DNA from: Demequina sp. NBRC 110054
GTDB lineage: Bacteria; Actinomycetota; Actinomycetes; Actinomycetales; Demequinaceae
Direction: 5' to 3'
NCBI RefSeq assembly: GCF_002090115.1
Contig: NZ_BBRK01000005.1
Coordinates: forward strand, 665,415 to 729,414
DNA length: 64,000 bases
A program made the translations under genes and the position numbers. Positions 25,227 through 33,059 of the stretch are shown here, in pieces. The notes under the pieces are model-generated. The model did no database searches. It saw nothing but the letters and a program-made list of their open reading frames with translations, and was not told the origin of the DNA. Positions within the stretch are counted from its first letter, which is position 1, and every line of letters starts with the position of its first letter.

Positions 25227-26140
25227 CGCGCTCCCATCAGGCGCGCGGCGCCGCGTCCCAGCAGTGCGTGGGCGGCCGCGCGGCCGACCGCGGAGGCCTC
25301 GGTGGCCGGACCGCGGGTGTTCTCGTTGAGCTGGAGGGAGCCGGCGGTGTTGGTGACTCTCAGCTGGAGGTGCAGCTCGCCGTCCCTCACGGTCGCGTAG
25401 GCGCCGACGGGAGCGGAGCAGCCTGCCTCGAGCACCGCGAGGGCGGCGCGCTCGGCGATGACCGAGGCCCGCGTGTCTGCATCGTCGAGCGCCTCGACGA
25501 GCTCGCGCACCATGGGGTCCGCGTCCTGCCGGATCTCGACCGCGAGCGCGCCCTGTCCCGGCGCGGGCACCATCACGTCCACGGGGAGCAGCTCGGTCGC
25601 CTCCTCGAGCCGACCGAGTCGGCTCAGCCCCGCGCCCGCGAGCACCACGGCGTCGAGGTCGTCCTGGATCCGCGCGAGCCGCGTGTCCACGTTGCCGCGG
25701 ATGTCGACGATCTCGAGATCGGTGCGTGCGCGGCGCAGCTGCGCCGCGCGGCGCGGCGAGCCCGTGCCGACGCGGGCTCCGACGGGAAGCTCGTCGAGCG
25801 ACGGACCGGTCGTGCACAGCGCGTCGCGCGGGTCCTCGCGCAGAGGGATCGCCGCGATGTCGAGACCGTCCGCGGGCTCGACGGGGATGTCCTTGAGCGA
25901 GTGCACGAGCAGATCGCAGCCGCCGTCGAGCAAGTGGTCTCGCAGCGCGTTGACGAACACACCGGTCTGAGACAGGCCGACGAGCGAGGCGCGCGAGGTG
26001 TCGCCGTGAGTCGTGACGATGTCGAGCTCGACCTCGGCCTCGATGCCCCGGGCGGCTGCGGCCGCGACGATCGCGTCGGCGACGTGACCCGACTGGGTCA
26101 TCGCGAGCGCGCTGCCGCGCGTGCCGAGTCTCAGGTGCAT
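25223..26140 (-). CDS. hemC: Hydroxymethylbilane synthase (porphobilinogen deaminase)
   Basis: A 305-residue enzyme. N-terminal LRLGTRGSALAMTQ, substrate arginines in VGTGSPRRAAQLRRAR, VHSLKDIPVE, APGQGALAVE, and the dipyrromethane cofactor Cys in EAGCSAPVGAYA (about residue 241). Start at 26140 (MHLRLGTRGS) matches the family; upstream in-frame residues are in the gap after the MFS gene. First of the hem genes in the operon; its 34-base spacing to the MFS gene suggests it is co-transcribed with copC-MFS. Confidence 0.97.
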   Translation of the reverse strand: MHLRLGTRGSALAMTQSGHVADAIVAAAAARGIEAEVELDIVTTHGDTSRASLVGLSQTGVFVNALRDHLLDGGCDLLVHSLKDIPVEPADGLDIAAIPLREDPRDALCTTGPSLDELPVGARVGTGSPRRAAQLRRARTDLEIVDIRGNVDTRLARIQDDLDAVVLAGAGLSRLGRLEEATELLPVDVMVPAPGQGALAVEIRQDADPMVRELVEALDDADTRASVIAERAALAVLEAGCSAPVGAYATVRDGELHLQLRVTNTAGSLQLNENTRGPATEASAVGRAAAHALLGRGAARLMGAR

Positions 26141-26174
26141 CCGACTATCGTCCCACGTCGCGCGTGCGCGGCGC

Positions 26175-27401
26175 TCACCGCGCGGGGTCCACGTCGCGGA
26201 AGCCGGACCCCATGACGAGCACGATCGCAACGACGGCGCCGAGGAACGCGAGCCACGCGGGCGCGAGATAGCCGAGACCGAGCGCGATCAGCACCGCGCC
26301 GAGGCCCGACCCGAGCACGGTCGCCGCGTTGAGCGCCGAGTGCGACAGCGCCGCCCCGAGCGACGGCGAGGCGTGGATGACGTCCATGAGCCGGGTCTGC
26401 GAGGCCTGGCTGAAGACCTGCACGAAGGCTCCGAGCGCGACCAGGAAGACCACGGTCGGCCAGCCGGTGTCCCCGAACAGGCCGAGCAGCAGCAGCGATG
26501 TCGCGAGCCCGAACAGCCCCACACGCGCCGCGAGGAGGGTGCCCTTGTCGGTGAGCCAGCCTCCCGCGGTGGCGCCCACGGTCATCCCGATGCCGAACAG
26601 GGCCAGCGTGACGGTGACCGCCGTGGGGCTGAAGCCATTCGTGTCCTCGAGCAGCGGCACCATGTACGACTGGACGGCGCCGAGACCCGCGAAGCCCGCG
26701 ACGATGATGAGGAACGACATCCACAGCGGGCGTCCCCTCAGGGTCGACAGCTCTCCGGTGAACGTCGTCCCCTTGGTACCGGGCACGCGCGGCGCATAGG
26801 CCCAGATGAGCGCGAGCCCCGCAAGCCCGACCACGGCCACGCCCCAGTACATCGTCCTCCACCCGAACGTCTCTGACCCCCACTGCATCGCGGGCACCCC
26901 GATGACGGTCGCCGCGGTGAGCCCGTACATGATGGTCGCGATCGCGCTGCCGCGCTTCTCGCGTCCGACGGCCAGCATGCCCACGTAGGCGGCCGTGCCG
27001 AGCAGCGCGCCATGCGGCAGCCCCGCGAGGAAGCGGATCACGAGCAGCGACCAGACGTCGGGCGCGAGCGCGGTGAGCGCGGAGGTCACGACGAACGCCG
27101 CGGACATCGTGATCAGCAGCCGCCTGCGACCCCATCCCGCGAGGCCGACCATGAGCAGCGGCGCCCCGATCACGACGCCGAGCGCGTAAGCCATGATCGT
27201 GTAGCCGATCATGTCGACCGAGGTGTCGAGCGTCCTGACCTGGTCCTGGATGACTGCGGACGCGCCGCCCTGGGTCAGACCGATGCCGAGCCCCGCGACG
27301 ACGAAGCCCGCGAGCACCGCCGCCGGATGCGGCGAGCGCGCGCTGTCGGGAAGCCTCCACCGGGGCGCGCCCGAGGGCGCGACCGGCGGGAGGGCGGTCA
27401 C
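26175..27401 (-). CDS. MFS transporter, DHA1/AraJ-like
   Basis: A 408-residue major facilitator with about 12 hydrophobic helices. Motif A-like GRRRLLITMSA follows TM2, and the TM5 segment is ATIMYGLTAATVIGVP. Closest in pattern to sugar/drug efflux permeases of the AraJ group; substrate unknown. It starts by 4-base overlap with the copC-like gene (ATGA at 27401-27398) and ends 34 bases before hemC, so it is embedded at the head of the tetrapyrrole operon, which is unusual. A role in exporting a tetrapyrrole, its precursor or a metal chelate is possible but not shown. Confidence 0.85.
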   Translation of the reverse strand: MTALPPVAPSGAPRWRLPDSARSPHPAAVLAGFVVAGLGIGLTQGGASAVIQDQVRTLDTSVDMIGYTIMAYALGVVIGAPLLMVGLAGWGRRRLLITMSAAFVVTSALTALAPDVWSLLVIRFLAGLPHGALLGTAAYVGMLAVGREKRGSAIATIMYGLTAATVIGVPAMQWGSETFGWRTMYWGVAVVGLAGLALIWAYAPRVPGTKGTTFTGELSTLRGRPLWMSFLIIVAGFAGLGAVQSYMVPLLEDTNGFSPTAVTVTLALFGIGMTVGATAGGWLTDKGTLLAARVGLFGLATSLLLLGLFGDTGWPTVVFLVALGAFVQVFSQASQTRLMDVIHASPSLGAALSHSALNAATVLGSGLGAVLIALGLGYLAPAWLAFLGAVVAIVLVMGSGFRDVDPAR

Positions 27402-28123
27402 CTCACACCTGGCTCGGCGGGTCCGCCGTCGGTGTCCGCGTCGGTCTCAAGCTCGGCGTCTCCCGACCCGGGAGACTCGGCCCCGCCCGCCACCGCATCG
27501 TCCCCGCGCCTGCGCACCCACACGATGACCGCCGTCGCGACGGCGATGAGCACCGCGACCCCGATCAGCCGCGCCCAGCCTCCGGTGCGGTCTCCCTCGG
27601 CCTCGACCGGCGTCGCCGACGCGGTCGGCTCGGCGGACGCGGAGGTCACCGCGGCGGCGATCGGGGTGGGGGACGCGGACGATGCGACGGTTGCCTCGGC
27701 ACGGGGCGTCGACGACGCGCTCGCGGAGGGTTCGGCGGTCGGCTCCGCCGTCGTGACCGCCACTTCCACGAAGGCGAAATCGACCTGACCCTCGAGAGGG
27801 TGCCCGTCCTCGGCGACGACGCGGAACACGAGCGACCATTCGCCGTCCGTCAGAGCAGGCACCTGGGCCGTCACGGTGTTCTCAGCGGGGAACTCGGGCT
27901 CGAGCTCGATGCGCTCATCGTCCTTCACGAGCGCGAGCGTCGTGCCGAGGTCGAGCACCGCGCCGGAGAACTCGAGCGTGACCTGCTCGAGCTCGGTGAG
28001 CACGTCGCCGTCCTCCGGATCGGTGCCGACGAGCGACGTGTGGGCGTACGCGGCGCTGCCGGGAAGCAGCACGGCGAGCGCGACCACGAGCGCGAGAGTC
28101 GAACGAAGCATGGAGGTCCTCAT
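27398..28123 (-). CDS. CopC domain membrane-anchored protein
   Basis: A 241-residue exported protein: signal peptide ending AYA before HTSLVGTDPEDG, giving a mature N-terminal His typical of copper-binding CopC domains (about residues 29-125), then a long Ala/Ser/Thr/Pro linker, a membrane helix (LIGVAVLIAVATAVIVWV) and an acidic cytoplasmic tail. The start at 28123 was chosen; an ATG four codons later (28111) has AGGACC just upstream and is about equally likely. No copD domain is present. It is the first gene of the 12-gene minus-strand run that includes hem, cysG and Moco genes. Confidence 0.85.
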   Translation of the reverse strand: MRTSMLRSTLALVVALAVLLPGSAAYAHTSLVGTDPEDGDVLTELEQVTLEFSGAVLDLGTTLALVKDDERIELEPEFPAENTVTAQVPALTDGEWSLVFRVVAEDGHPLEGQVDFAFVEVAVTTAEPTAEPSASASSTPRAEATVASSASPTPIAAAVTSASAEPTASATPVEAEGDRTGGWARLIGVAVLIAVATAVIVWVRRRGDDAVAGGAESPGSGDAELETDADTDGGPAEPGVR

Positions 28124-28230
28124 GCGGCCATTGTCCACCGAAATCGCCGCTACCTGCCCGTCACCATCCGTTCATGCGCCACACCCCGAACTCTCACCCT
28201 TCGGACACCCGGTGGCGTGACAATGAAGCC

Positions 28231-29397
28231 ATGAAGGTAGCGCTGGTCGCCGAGTCGTTCCTGCCGCACAACAACGGCGTGACGAACTCGCTGCTCCGTG
28301 TCATCGAACACCTCACCCTGCGGGGCGACGAGGCGATCGTGATCGCCCCCGAGTCGCGCGGCGCGCGCGGCCCGGTCCACTACGGGGTCGCGTCCATCAC
28401 GCGCCTTCCCGCGATGGGCTGGCCCGGGTACCACGACGTCAGGGTCGCGCTCTCGGGCACGGGACGGCTGTCGCGCATCCTCGAGGACTACTCCCCCGAC
28501 GTCGTTCACCTCGCGAGCCCGTTCGTGCTCGGCTGGACCGCCGTCAAGGCGGCGCAGGACCTGGGCCTGCCGACCGTGGCGGTCTACCAGACCGAGGTGC
28601 CGTCCTACGCGGACCGCTATCGCATGGGATGGGGCGAGGGCATCCTGTGGAACCGCGTGCGCAACATCCACCAGCGCGCGGACCTCAACCTGGTGCCCTC
28701 GACGTACGCGATGCGGCAGCTCGAGCAGCTGGGTGTCGAGCAGCTGCGGCTGTGGCCGCGTGGCGTCGACGCCGCACGGTTCAACCCCGCCAAGCGCTCG
28801 GCGACGCTGCGCTCGCAGTGGGCGCCGGATGGCGAGATCGTCGTCGGCTACGTCGGCAGGCTCGCCGCGGAGAAGCAGGTCGAGGACCTCGGGAGGCTCG
28901 CGTCGATCCCCGGCATCAAGGTCGTGATCGTCGGCGAGGGCCCCTCGCGCCCCAAGCTCGAGGCGATGCTCCCTGACGCGGTGTTCACGGGCTTCCTCAG
29001 CGGCGAGGAGCTCGCCCAGGCGACCGCATCGTTCGACCTCTTCGTGCACTGCGGGGAGCTCGAGACGTTCTGCCAGACCATCCAGGAGGCGCTCGCCTCG
29101 GGTGTGCCCGTGATCGCTCCTCGCCGGGGCGGCCCGATCGACCTGGTGAATCACGGCGAGACCGGCTTCCTCTACACGCCCGGCCGTCTCGACGAGATGG
29201 TCGACTACGTGCGGCTGCTCGTCGACAACGACGAGCAGCGGCTCCGCTACGGGAACCACGCGCGCGTGTCCGTCGAGGGTCGCACGTGGGCCAAGGTCTG
29301 CGAACAGCTGATGGGGCTCTACGCCGAGGCGATCCAGAGCCGCGCCGTCCTGCCCGACCGCCCGTGGGACTGGGCGGACGAAGAGGTGGTGCGCTGA
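28231..29397 (+). CDS. GT4 glycosyltransferase, MgtA-like mannosyltransferase
   Basis: A 388-residue GT-B fold enzyme. MKVALVAESFLPHNNGVTNS at the start, VVHLASPFVLGW, TVAVYQTEVPSYA and WPRGVDAARFNP closely follow mycobacterial/corynebacterial MgtA (GDP-mannose-dependent alpha-mannosyltransferase of glycolipids). The C-terminal nucleotide-sugar half has GYVGRLAAEKQVEDL and ETFCQTIQEALASGVPVIAP (E-x7-E motif). Start at 28231 is fixed by the conserved N-terminus. The next gene, another GT4, starts one base inside its stop. Confidence 0.87.
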   Translation: MKVALVAESFLPHNNGVTNSLLRVIEHLTLRGDEAIVIAPESRGARGPVHYGVASITRLPAMGWPGYHDVRVALSGTGRLSRILEDYSPDVVHLASPFVLGWTAVKAAQDLGLPTVAVYQTEVPSYADRYRMGWGEGILWNRVRNIHQRADLNLVPSTYAMRQLEQLGVEQLRLWPRGVDAARFNPAKRSATLRSQWAPDGEIVVGYVGRLAAEKQVEDLGRLASIPGIKVVIVGEGPSRPKLEAMLPDAVFTGFLSGEELAQATASFDLFVHCGELETFCQTIQEALASGVPVIAPRRGGPIDLVNHGETGFLYTPGRLDEMVDYVRLLVDNDEQRLRYGNHARVSVEGRTWAKVCEQLMGLYAEAIQSRAVLPDRPWDWADEEVVR

Positions 29398-30530
29398 TGC
29401 GCATCGCGCACATCGCGAACTTCTACGGGCCCACGTCCGGGGGCCTGCGCACCGCGATGCACGCGCTCGGCCGGGGCTATGTCGAGCGCGGCCACAAGGT
29501 GCTGCTCGTGGTGCCCGGCGCCGAGGACACCGACGAGCTGACCGAGTACGGACGACGCATCACGCTCCAGAGCCCGATCCTGCCCCTGAGCGGCGGGTAC
29601 CGGGTGATCTCGCGGCTTCGCGAGCTGCGCGGCATCCTGCGCGGCTTCCGTCCCGACGTGCTCGAGGTGTCGGACCGTACGACGCTGCGCTCGCTCGGAG
29701 GATGGGCGGCCCGCGAGGGCATCCCGTCGGTGTTCTTCTCCCACGAGCGCGCGGACGGCATCCTCGCCGCGAACCTCCCCGAGGCGCTCGGCGCACGGCT
29801 CCCCCTCGAGTCGATGGCTGACTGGCACAACCGCGGCACCGCGCGACGATTCACGACGATCGTGTCGACCACCGCCTACGCGGCCGAGGAGTTCGACCGC
29901 ATCGGCGTCCCTGTCGAGCGGGTGCCACTCGGCGTCGACCTGGAGACCTTCCGGCCATCGCGCCACGACGAGGCGGTGCGCTCCGAGCTGGCCTCGCGCG
30001 ACGAGACGCTCCTGCTGATGGCCTCGCGCCTGTCCTCGGAGAAGCGGCCCGACCTCGCGATCGATGCGGTGCGCCTGCTCGCGGAACGCGGCATGCCCGT
30101 GCGCCTGGTGTGCGCGGGCGGCGGCGCGCTCGACGCACAGATCCGCGCGCGAGCTCAGGGGGCGCCGATCGACTTCCTCGGATTCGTGTCGGGGCGCGAC
30201 CGCTTCGCGACCCTGCTCGCGAGCGCCGACGCGGTGATCGCCCCCGGCCCGATCGAGACCTTCGGCCTCGCGGCGCTCGAGTCGCTCGCCTCGGGCACGC
30301 CCGTCGTCGTCAACGCCGCGTCCGCGCTGCCCGAGGTGGTCGCCGAGGCGGGCGTCGCCGCCAAGGGCTCGCCCAAGGAGTTCGCGGACGCGATCGCCAC
30401 GCTGCTCTCGCGCCCCGCGGAGGAGCGCCGACGCACGGCGCGGAGCCGCGCGGAGCAGCTGCCATGGTCGGCCACGATCGACCGGATGCTCGCGATCCAT
30501 CGCGGAGCGAAGGAGCGGGTCTCGGGCTGA
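29397..30530 (+). CDS. GT4 glycosyltransferase
   Basis: A 377-residue GT-B enzyme paired with the preceding one. N-half MRIAHIANFYGPTSGGLRTA, VLEVSDRTTLRSLGG; C-half LMASRLSSEKRPDLAIDA, VRLVCAGGGAL, PGPIETFGLAALESLASGTP, which contains the E-x7-E retaining-transferase signature. The ATG at 29397 shares its A with the upstream TGA. Sugar donor and acceptor are unknown; coupling to an MgtA-like enzyme suggests consecutive sugar additions to one membrane lipid. Confidence 0.86.
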   Translation: MRIAHIANFYGPTSGGLRTAMHALGRGYVERGHKVLLVVPGAEDTDELTEYGRRITLQSPILPLSGGYRVISRLRELRGILRGFRPDVLEVSDRTTLRSLGGWAAREGIPSVFFSHERADGILAANLPEALGARLPLESMADWHNRGTARRFTTIVSTTAYAAEEFDRIGVPVERVPLGVDLETFRPSRHDEAVRSELASRDETLLLMASRLSSEKRPDLAIDAVRLLAERGMPVRLVCAGGGALDAQIRARAQGAPIDFLGFVSGRDRFATLLASADAVIAPGPIETFGLAALESLASGTPVVVNAASALPEVVAEAGVAAKGSPKEFADAIATLLSRPAEERRRTARSRAEQLPWSATIDRMLAIHRGAKERVSG

Positions 30531-30568
30531 GAGCCGGCCACGGGGACCTTCGGGGGAAGGAAGTCGCG

Positions 30569-31351
30569 ATGCACGGTCCAGTGGTGGTGGCTCTGGGGGA
30601 CTCGATCACCTATGGCGTCGGCGACGGCACGCAGAGGCCCGAGACCGTCACCGAGGTGCCGATCGGATGGGCCGCTCACGTCGCTCATGCGCTCGGTGCC
30701 TCGCGTTTCACGAATCTCGCGTCGAACGGGGCGCGCGCGAGGCATCTCGCGAGGAGCCAGGTCCCGACCGCGCTCATGGCGCGGCCCGACCTGGTGCTGA
30801 TGACCGTCGGCGGCAACGACGTGCTGCGCGGCGACTTCGATCCGGAGGGCATCCAGCGCGACGTCGCGGACGCCCTCGAGCGGCTGACGCGCCCTGGCCG
30901 CTCGGTGGTGCTCCTCTCACTCGACCGCATCGGGCTGTTCGATCTGGTCGGAGGGCCGATCGCGGACGTGATGGCGCGACGCATCGGCGCGGCCAACGCG
31001 GCACTGCGGCTCGCGGCGGCCGGAACCGGGGCTGTGGTCGTGGATGGCGCCGCGGCGATCGCGCCGAGCGGCAAGCGCGGCTGGCACATCGACCGGGTGC
31101 ACCCGTCGGCGATCGGCCATCGCGCGCTCGCGCAGCACGTGATCGACAGGCTCGGGGGCGACGTCGCGCCCGTCGCGAGTCTCCTGCCCCCGCCTCCATC
31201 TCCCGCGCTCGCGGACCGGCTGTGGTGGCTCGCCCGCCATGGCACCCCGTGGGTCGCCAAGAGGTCGCGCGACCTCATCCCGCAGGTCGCGGCGATGGTC
31301 ACGCACGAGGTGCTCGAGGAGAGGCGCAGGGGCCGCAGCGCGACCGCGTGA
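30569..31351 (+). CDS. SGNH/GDSL hydrolase
   Basis: A 260-residue cytoplasmic-looking esterase. Block I LGDSITYGVG with the catalytic Ser (residue 12), Gly in NLASNGARA, block III VGGNDVLRG, and the Asp-His pair in WHIDRVHPSAIGH. No signal peptide is seen. Start at 30569 follows GGGGGAAGGAAG, a good ribosome site. It lies 38 bases after two glycosyltransferases, so it may deacylate or trim the same glycolipid; that is inference. A second SGNH protein of a different subgroup lies at 45525-46286. Confidence 0.86.
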   Translation: MHGPVVVALGDSITYGVGDGTQRPETVTEVPIGWAAHVAHALGASRFTNLASNGARARHLARSQVPTALMARPDLVLMTVGGNDVLRGDFDPEGIQRDVADALERLTRPGRSVVLLSLDRIGLFDLVGGPIADVMARRIGAANAALRLAAAGTGAVVVDGAAAIAPSGKRGWHIDRVHPSAIGHRALAQHVIDRLGGDVAPVASLLPPPPSPALADRLWWLARHGTPWVAKRSRDLIPQVAAMVTHEVLEERRRGRSATA

Positions 31352-31416
31352 CCGCCCCTCCGGGGAACCGCGTCATCCCTGCGTGCAGAGGGCCCGCCCC
31401 CTTCGCCGGACACAGA

Positions 31417-31454
31417 AGCGCCCGGGCCGTCTGGGGGCTGACGGTCCGGGCGCT
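31417..31454. terminator. Bidirectional terminator hairpin
   Basis: AGCGCCCGGGCCGTC (31417-31431) pairs with GACGGTCCGGGCGCT (31440-31454), 15 pairs with one G-T wobble and an 8-base loop. It lies between the convergent SGNH (+) and DoxX (-) genes. There is no clear T-run on either side, as is common in high-GC actinobacteria. Confidence 0.75.
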
Positions 31455-31501
31455 GTCTCGGGTCTCGTCGCGGCACGGTGTCGGGGCCGCGACACGAACT
31501 C

Positions 31502-32086
31502 CTAGTAGAGGATCACGCTCAGCTGCTTGACGATGGGGATCTCCCGCCACCACTTGCCGAGGCCGATCGACTGGTGGCCGAGCTCGACCCACACGATCGC
31601 GATCATCATGAGCGCGTACAGCAGGTGCTCGTCGAGGAACGGGTTCGTGGAGACAGGCATCTGGGTCATGTACATCATGACGACCATCAGCGAACCCGAG
31701 ATCGCGCCGACCTTGGTCCCGATGCCGAGCATCAGCGTCAGGCCGACGCCGAGCAGGCCGAGCATGAACGGGATGTCGGTCCAACGCTGGCCGCCCAGCT
31801 CCACGAAGAACGCGTTGAACGGGCTGTTGACGTTGCCGGCGTACACCAGGTAGCCCTCGGTGACGTGGCCACCGTTGATCCAGGCGCTGTCGCAGAACGC
31901 GTCGATCGTGACCGAGGCGTCGTCAGCGACCGTGCGGCAGGTCGAGAAGCCGAGCCCCAGAAGCTTGTCTAGGAATGCCCACAGGAAGTAGAAACCGAGC
32001 GCGATGCGCGTGATGCTGAGCATCGTCCAGCCGAATGGGGAGCCAACCTTGCCTGAGGTGGTGGCGACCTCGTCGTTCACTGCCAT
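31502..32086 (-). CDS. DoxX family membrane protein
   Basis: A 194-residue protein with four predicted helices (ITRIALGFYFLWAFLDKLLG, then FMLGLLGVGLTLMLGIG, VGAISGSLMVVMMYM and LLYALMMIAIVWV). The last helix is preceded by NPFLDEHLLY, the usual DoxX pattern. Role unknown; some members are quinol-oxidase or redox-stress accessory proteins. The start at 32086 follows GAGGAGAAGACA on the minus strand, a clear ribosome site. Downstream of it is the bidirectional terminator; upstream is a cluster of stem-loops (32156-32212). Confidence 0.83.
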   Translation of the reverse strand: MAVNDEVATTSGKVGSPFGWTMLSITRIALGFYFLWAFLDKLLGLGFSTCRTVADDASVTIDAFCDSAWINGGHVTEGYLVYAGNVNSPFNAFFVELGGQRWTDIPFMLGLLGVGLTLMLGIGTKVGAISGSLMVVMMYMTQMPVSTNPFLDEHLLYALMMIAIVWVELGHQSIGLGKWWREIPIVKQLSVILY

Positions 32087-32155
32087 TGTCTTCTCCTCGA
32101 ATTCCGGTTTTCGAGCCTTTTGGTGATTCGTCATTGATCACCTATTCCCGAAGGT

Positions 32156-32212
32156 AGACCTGTCCACCGAGGTCTGCACGGGACGTCGGTCCCGCCGGGC
32201 GTGTCACCCGGC
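32156..32212. promoter_or_regulatory. Three tandem stem-loops upstream of doxX
   Basis: Within 57 bases: AGACCT/AGGTCT (32156-32175, 8-base loop), GGGAC-GTCG-GTCCC (32180-32193), then GCCGGG/CCCGGC (32194-32212, 7-base loop). They lie between the TetR stop (32320) and the DoxX start (32086), both minus strand. They could end the TetR transcript or form a structured DoxX leader. The remaining 107 bases to TetR show no gene. No known riboswitch was recognised. Confidence 0.5.
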
Positions 32213-32319
32213 TTCCCTGGTACGCGCGATGAAGCCGCAAGCGGCGCCGAGGCGGCGGCCCGAGGGCAAGCGACAGCAAGGCCCGCGGCGCACCAGCGGG
32301 GCGTCGCGCTGGCGCGCGG

Positions 32320-32946
32320 CTACCCCTCGAGCGGGCGCAGCAGCAGCGAATCGAAGAAGCAGCGCAGGTCCGCAGCCATGTCGACACGCTCGTCGTAGAG
32401 CCACTGGATCTGCAGACCGTCCATCAGCGCAGTCGTCTGCCGCGCCGCCACGGCCGGGTCGACTCCGTCTCGCAGCTCGCCCGCCTCCTTGAGGTCGAGG
32501 AAGGTCCTCACCCACTGCTCGTGCACCGCGACGTAACGCACCTGGAAGTAGTCGTGCGCGGGATGCGTGTCGTCGGTGCCACGGGCAACGATCATCGCGA
32601 AGGCCTGCACGATGTTCCTCACGCCCGCGTTGTCCTCCGCGTGCCGCACGATCTCGGTCAGGATCCGCCGCCCCGGCGCATCGGCCGTGCCGTGCTTGCG
32701 CTCGGTCACCTCGTCGCGCCTCGCCAGCACCGCCGTAAGGAGGTCCTCCTTGCTCGGGTACTGATGCTCAAGGGCCGAGGGCGCGATCGCGCACGCTGCG
32801 GCCACGTCCGCCATGGTCACGGCATCCATGCCCCGCGCGGCGATGAGCGCGGTCGCGGTCGCGAGGATGTGCTCCCGCGCACTCCCTCTCGAGTGACCGC
32901 GGGCTGGCGGCTCGGCCGCACCGGGCGAGCCGGTCGTGTCGACCAT
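32320..32946 (-). CDS. TetR family transcriptional regulator
   Basis: A 208-residue regulator: N-terminal helix-turn-helix about residues 20-66 (REHILATATALIAARGMDAV, then MADVAAACAIAPSALEHQYP), then an alpha-helical ligand domain. The start at 32946 (MVDTTG) precedes the domain by a short linker; the open frame upstream would run across the promoter region. Divergent from the GH3 beta-glucosidase with 113 bases between; a palindrome there is a plausible operator. It probably controls the beta-glucosidase and the following MFS gene; the inducer is unknown. Confidence 0.88.
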   Translation of the reverse strand: MVDTTGSPGAAEPPARGHSRGSAREHILATATALIAARGMDAVTMADVAAACAIAPSALEHQYPSKEDLLTAVLARRDEVTERKHGTADAPGRRILTEIVRHAEDNAGVRNIVQAFAMIVARGTDDTHPAHDYFQVRYVAVHEQWVRTFLDLKEAGELRDGVDPAVAARQTTALMDGLQIQWLYDERVDMAADLRCFFDSLLLRPLEG

Positions 32947-32974
32947 CGCGCCTCCCCTCTGCCGTCTCACAGTA

Positions 32975-32990
32975 GCAAGTGGTACCTTGC
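32975..32990. promoter_or_regulatory. Candidate TetR operator
   Basis: Inverted arms GCAAG (32975-32979) and CTTGC (32986-32990) around TGGTAC, centred in the divergent TetR/GH3 gap. Short arms; support is the location and symmetry. Confidence 0.45.
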
Positions 32991-33059
32991 GAGACGCAAG
33001 AGTGGGAATGGCCCCCGGCTCCCCTCGCCCATCCAACGACGCATGACAAGGAACGCGCC

